Shown here piece by piece: positions 22,457 through 25,461 of a stretch of 25,461 nt of DNA (positions within the stretch are counted from its first letter, which is position 1; every line of letters starts with the position of its first letter). The position numbers and the translations under genes were made by a program. Origin of the DNA: RUG11783 sp964599695 (GTDB lineage Bacteria; Bacillota; Clostridia; Oscillospirales; Ruminococcaceae); assembly GCA_964599695.1 (NCBI GenBank), contig CAZRGP010000032.1, positions 1 to 25,461 on the forward strand, in the 5' to 3' direction. Under the pieces are notes generated by a model. It ran no database searches. It was not told where the DNA came from and was given only the letters and a program-made list of their open reading frames with translations.

Positions 22457-23167
22457 ATGGAACGGCCGGTTACAACATTATTCATGCTGATGTCGGTGGA
22501 CGGGAAGATCAGTACGGGCTCCGTCGATGAGCGGGATGTGGACAGGGATCTCCCTTTGATCGAAGGGGTACGGGAGGGCCTCCATCAGTACTACGAGATC
22601 GAGCAGACGACCGACCTCTGGTCTTTTAATACAGGAAGGGTCCAGGCGAAAATGGGGGTCAACAAAAAGGCGATGCCGCCGAAGGGACCTGTATCTTTCG
22701 TTATCCTGGACAACCATCATCTGGAGGAGAACGGCGTGCGGTATTTCTGCGCGCTTTCCAGGAAATTCGTCCTGATCACATCCAACCGCGATCATCCCGC
22801 TTTCGGAGTAAAGGAGGAAAATCTCCATATCCTGTATCAGGAGAAGACAGATCTCCGGAAAGCACTGGAGATCCTGAAGTCGGAGTTCGGATGTGAAAGG
22901 CTCACCATCCAGTCCGGAGGAACGGTAAACAGTCTGTTCCTGCGTGAGAAACTCATTGACTTTGTGGATGTTGTGGTAGCGCCGGTGCTCATCGGAGGAA
23001 AAAACACTTCGACGCTGGTCGACGGAGAATCACTGAGAACCCAGGAGGATCTGAAAAAACTCGGCATCATGAAACTGGAGAGCAGCGAGGTCCTGGAGGA
23101 TTCCTATCTTAGGCTGCGATATAAAGTTGTTCGTGATGTGAAAATACCAATGCATTCAAACAGGTGA
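22457..23167 (+). CDS. RibD C-terminal / dihydrofolate-reductase-like protein
   Basis: ATG 22457 follows GGAGGAAGAGAGA; a TTG at 22442 lies before that site. The 236-residue protein has the family's N-terminal TLFMLMSVDGKIS and the later block LTIQSGGTVNSLFLREKLIDFVDVVVAPVLIGG, which form the NADPH-binding alpha/beta fold of RibD reductases and DHFR-like enzymes. The substrate cannot be read from the sequence: 5-amino-uracil reduction (riboflavin) is one possibility. The RibD deaminase half is absent, and no other riboflavin genes are near, so a stand-alone detoxifying or folate-like reductase is as likely. A terminator follows the stop. Confidence 0.85.
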   Translation: MERPVTTLFMLMSVDGKISTGSVDERDVDRDLPLIEGVREGLHQYYEIEQTTDLWSFNTGRVQAKMGVNKKAMPPKGPVSFVILDNHHLEENGVRYFCALSRKFVLITSNRDHPAFGVKEENLHILYQEKTDLRKALEILKSEFGCERLTIQSGGTVNSLFLREKLIDFVDVVVAPVLIGGKNTSTLVDGESLRTQEDLKKLGIMKLESSEVLEDSYLRLRYKVVRDVKIPMHSNR

Positions 23168-23219
23168 TTAGTATTTGTTAATATAGAATCTTGTTTAATG
23201 CTGTAAAGAAGGAAGGGTG

Positions 23220-23262
23220 CATAGGATACGTATATACAGCGTACCCTATGTTTTTATTGTTT
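23220..23262 (+). terminator. Rho-independent terminator after the reductase-like gene
   Basis: CATAGG-A-TACG (23220-23230) pairs with CGTA-C-CCTATG (23240-23250), leaving an internal A/C mismatch. The loop is 9 bases, and TTTTTATTGTTTTTG follows. This is a textbook terminator 53 bases after the stop codon. Confidence 0.85.
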
Positions 23263-23272
23263 TTGTTTTGCG

Positions 23273-23440
23273 CATATTATTACGTTTGGACATAGTTCGA
23301 CGGCGATTACACTTTTAGATTTATCGACAAGTCTCCATGAGTATATTCAATTAATCAGAGAATTAAGGGGCAGCGTTATAGCGGAAACTATACTATATTG
23401 GGAATTCGGTGTAGCATTGGGAAGTGAAGCATTGACATAA
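23273..23440 (+). pseudogene. Possible C-terminal remnant of a tyrosine recombinase
   Basis: An open stretch with no start codon of its own reads HIITFGHSSTAITLLDLST and runs to a TAA at about 23440. GHSSxxxTL is typical of the end of phage/ICE tyrosine integrases, where LGHSS-x-x-TL-x-x-YSH carries a catalytic residue. The expected tyrosine is not in place, and the stretch is short, so this would be a decayed remnant. It could be chance in an AT-rich region. Confidence 0.3.
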
Positions 23441-23474
23441 ATATGCTTAAGAGATATATTTTATACGAAATATA
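23432..23474 (+). promoter_or_regulatory. Promoter of the AbiE pair with an inverted repeat at the -10
   Basis: TTGACA (23432-23437), a 17-base spacer and TATATT (23455-23460) make a near-ideal promoter. An inverted repeat TATATTT-TATACG-AAATATA (23455-23474) covers the -10 box. AbiEi antitoxins are known to bind inverted repeats and repress their own operon, so this is a candidate operator; the AT-rich composition makes chance a possibility. Confidence 0.65.
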
Positions 23475-23515
23475 ATGCGGAAAAACGTAATAATTATATC
23501 TTGTGAGGGTTATAC

Positions 23516-24166
23516 ATGACATATACTGAGTTTATTCATAACTATATTGAACAACAGGAGCAGGGTACGCCTATATATATCAGCGAAGTAGCTAATACGG
23601 TAGCTGAAAAATACGGAATTGATAGGAAAAAAGCAGCTGCAGCTACTTCCGTCGCTGTTAAACGCATCATCGATAGCGACGTATTAGCGGATCTTCGTTG
23701 TTATCAAAAAGGTATTTATTATCGTACCGTGGCTACACCCTTTGGTGAGTTAGAAATTAACAAGGAAACGTTAATTGCTAATAGGTATATTAATCCTGAA
23801 AGGGGATATGTAACCGGATTACGTTTGCTTTATCATTTGGGCTTAACGACTCAGATTCCAACAGAATATATGATCGCAACAAACGTCGCAAAAGAGTGTG
23901 TGCGCTATGACAATAGACTTGGAGTAGTAATACGTCCTCCGAAAACCATGATAAACGCAGAAAACAGGGCGTATCTTCAAACTCTGGATGCTCTTGACAT
24001 TTTGGATAAAGCGCCTGTTGATGCGGAAAGCCCATATGCGCTCTTGGGCAATCATATCCGACAAAATGGTCTTCAATACGAGAAACTCTTATACTACGCC
24101 GATAAATATTACAATCAAAAGACGATAATACGGCTTGCACATACAGCAAGCAGAAAGGTGGAATAG
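23516..24166 (+). CDS. abiEi: AbiEi-type antitoxin of a type IV toxin-antitoxin pair
   Basis: The 216-residue protein has an N-terminal winged HTH (IYISEVANTVAEKYGIDRKKAAAATSVAVKRI). A C-terminal domain follows (YITPERG-like YINPERGYVTGLRLLYHLGLTTQIPTEYMIATN), typical of AbiEi-like antitoxins (also annotated DUF6088). AbiEi proteins repress the operon and counteract the nucleotidyltransferase toxin without a direct stable complex. GTGAGGGT precedes the ATG. It ends three bases before the toxin gene. The DNA here is much more AT-rich than the conjugation genes, suggesting a separate origin. Confidence 0.82.
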   Translation: MTYTEFIHNYIEQQEQGTPIYISEVANTVAEKYGIDRKKAAAATSVAVKRIIDSDVLADLRCYQKGIYYRTVATPFGELEINKETLIANRYINPERGYVTGLRLLYHLGLTTQIPTEYMIATNVAKECVRYDNRLGVVIRPPKTMINAENRAYLQTLDALDILDKAPVDAESPYALLGNHIRQNGLQYEKLLYYADKYYNQKTIIRLAHTASRKVE

Positions 24167-24169
24167 AAT

Positions 24170-25243
24170 ATGAAACTGCATTTGGATAGATTAGCATTTC
24201 AGGTGTTACTAGAACAGATTCATAATAGAACTGGATATCGGACAGATGTGCTTGAAAAGGATTATTATGTTGTATTGATGCTCCATGAATTGGCTGAAAA
24301 ACAAAGAAACGGTTTGCCAGCATATTTTAAAGGCGGAACGGCTTTGTATAAAGCTTTAAAGACTACTAATCGATTTTCAGAGGATATTGATTTGTCTGTT
24401 GATACTCGAGGATGTACACGGACTCAAAATGATAAGCGTTTGGAACAGGCAGCCAAAAAGTATACTGCGCTAGATCGTGATATTTCTTCTGGGAGAACAA
24501 ATCGATCAGAAGTTATTTCGGTTTTCACATATGACCCGATTACAGTTTATGACGCTACCGATTCGCTCCAACGGTTCGGCAAACTAAAGATCGAAGCAAC
24601 GTCATTCACGATCAGTGAACCGGTATCAAGTCTTGAGATTGCTCCTATAATTTACGATTTGGCACTAGATAGTGAAAAGGCAATCCTGAAAAACCAATAC
24701 AATGTTGAGCCGTTCAACATAATGACGATTACAATGGAACGTATTTTTATTGATAAGTTATTTGCTGCAGAGGCTTATGTCAGACGCTCGTCAGAAGTCC
24801 AACGGGCATTTGAAGCGGCAAAACATATATACGATCTTGCTGTAATGATTCAGCAACCAAACATTCAAACGTTTTTACAGAATCAAATGATGGTTAAAAA
24901 CCTATTAGACATACGCATTGAGGAAGAAACTAAAAGACTTGATGGCATTGCTGGTGTTATGCCTAAAGATTTCACTTTTTTTAAAACAGCGGCAGCAAAT
25001 ACTGATGTTAAAAATGCCTATTCGATAATGCAAACACAATATGTTCTCCGCCCAGAAGACAGAATAGAATACGATTCTGCTATGATTGCTTTAGAGACAA
25101 TTCGAAAAATGCTCACACATAATAGGGCCTGGACAATGTATGAGTCCTACGATGAGGTTCTGGAGCATACCCACAATCAGAAAGCAGAGGAACTACATCC
25201 ATTGTTTGATGGTGGTAATGGTATAGAAGATATGGAAATCTAA
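24170..25243 (+). CDS. abiEii: AbiEii/AbiGii-type nucleotidyltransferase toxin
   Basis: The 357-residue protein has the nucleotidyltransferase signature: FKGGTALYK (Gly55-Gly56-Thr57 region) and RFSEDIDLSVD with metal-binding Asp72 and Asp74. Toxins of this family transfer nucleotides to targets such as tRNA acceptor ends and stop growth; some give abortive infection of phage. The rest is alpha-helical with YDLAVMIQQPN typical of the family. It follows the AbiEi start-stop spacing of a coupled operon. No active-site residue is visibly missing, so the system is likely functional. Confidence 0.88.
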   Translation: MKLHLDRLAFQVLLEQIHNRTGYRTDVLEKDYYVVLMLHELAEKQRNGLPAYFKGGTALYKALKTTNRFSEDIDLSVDTRGCTRTQNDKRLEQAAKKYTALDRDISSGRTNRSEVISVFTYDPITVYDATDSLQRFGKLKIEATSFTISEPVSSLEIAPIIYDLALDSEKAILKNQYNVEPFNIMTITMERIFIDKLFAAEAYVRRSSEVQRAFEAAKHIYDLAVMIQQPNIQTFLQNQMMVKNLLDIRIEEETKRLDGIAGVMPKDFTFFKTAAANTDVKNAYSIMQTQYVLRPEDRIEYDSAMIALETIRKMLTHNRAWTMYESYDEVLEHTHNQKAEELHPLFDGGNGIEDMEI

Positions 25244-25334
25244 ATGAGTAAATAGTGTGAAATCAAAAGCCAAAACGAGCTTTTGTAAGGGGAACGATAG
25301 ATTCAGTTGTCTTGATCTACTGAGAGTAATCAAT

Positions 25335-25400
25335 AAGAGGGGTTAAAAGCCTCGGCGTCGTCAATAACCCCGCCCGATTCAAAGAATCGGACGAGGCTTG
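25335..25400 (+). ncRNA. Possible pseudoknotted RNA element after the AbiE pair
   Basis: Three perfect inverted repeats are interleaved. Stem A is GGGGTTA (25339-25345) with TAACCCC (25365-25371). Stem B is AAGCCTCG (25347-25354) with CGAGGCTT (25392-25399). Stem C is CCGATTC (25374-25380) with GAATCGG (25384-25390), nested in B. The 3' arm of A lies inside the loop of B, so A and B cross as in an H-type pseudoknot. No known RNA family is recognised. Confidence 0.4.
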
Positions 25401-25461
25401 TCCAGCAGGATGAGCCTGATTGATAAGCCTGAGTCTTGAAACAGAGACTACGTTATGCAGT

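Noticed and set aside
1..25461. CRISPR array, tRNA or rRNA genes
   Set aside because: No regularly spaced long repeats and no tRNA- or rRNA-like sequence was seen on either strand by eye.
25335..25461. A known riboswitch or group II intron end at the window's right edge
   Set aside because: I compared it with the core motifs of SAM, cobalamin, fluoride, ZTP and c-di-GMP riboswitches and intron 5' ends from memory and found no match; it stays an unidentified structure.

Overview
The window looks like chromosomal DNA of an anaerobic gut Firmicute, most likely a Lachnospiraceae- or Clostridium-type organism. The grounds are the gene families: CD1110/CD1112/CD1115-like conjugation genes of Clostridioides-type integrative conjugative elements (ICEs), Maff2-like, PrgI, TnpW, YdbC, DUF5688, and hybrid histidine kinases typical of Lachnospiraceae. 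Shine-Dalgarno sites of the AGGAGG type precede most genes. The taxonomic assignment is an inference from family content; no rRNA or tRNA was seen.

Layout. (1) 1-1200: the 3' end of a VapE-like primase/helicase-type P-loop gene, then a non-coding stretch with nine copies of the heptamer CGTTGAC in spaced groups, which looks like an iteron-type replication or binding region. (2) 1622-6531: two paralogous double-receiver hybrid histidine kinases, one with PAS-type sensing and one membrane-bound, sharing near-identical patches of DNA. (3) 6640-7036: a YdbC/PC4-like ssDNA-binding protein and a TnpW-like small protein. (4) 7040-9646: a VirD4/TraG coupling protein that has lost its N-terminus and Walker A, then a Maff2-like small membrane protein and a VirB6/TrbL-like channel protein. 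(5) 9736-13059: a cargo block (Fic protein; a divergent zinc-ribbon/TPR/MORN-like membrane protein; an Xre regulator under a 28-bp perfect palindrome) that separates the two halves of the conjugation cluster. (6) 13221-19402: MobV relaxase, DUF5688, PrgI, VirB4 ATPase and a membrane-anchored M23 peptidase, packed as one operon. (7) 19541-21350: a LexA/S24-type repressor, two small zinc-ribbon proteins and a sigma-70-like factor, the likely control module. (8) 21458-23167: a WYL-domain regulator and a RibD-C/dihydrofolate-reductase-like enzyme, closed by a clear terminator. (9) 23168-25243: an AT-rich end with a possible integrase remnant and a two-gene AbiE-type (type IV) toxin-antitoxin/abortive-infection system. 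(10) 25244-25461: a non-coding tail with an unusual set of crossing inverted repeats that could form a pseudoknotted RNA.

How it fits together. The core is a type IV secretion/conjugation module of an ICE: coupling protein, channel, ATPase, cell-wall hydrolase and relaxase. A cleavable S24 repressor and a sigma factor probably switch it. The coupling protein appears broken, so the element may be immobile by itself or depend on another element's VirD4. The accessory genes (Fic, Xre, AbiE) are defence or stability cargo. No single gene here is clearly of an unknown system. The strongest unexplained signals are the CGTTGAC array, the 28-bp palindrome, and the crossing inverted repeats after the AbiE pair.
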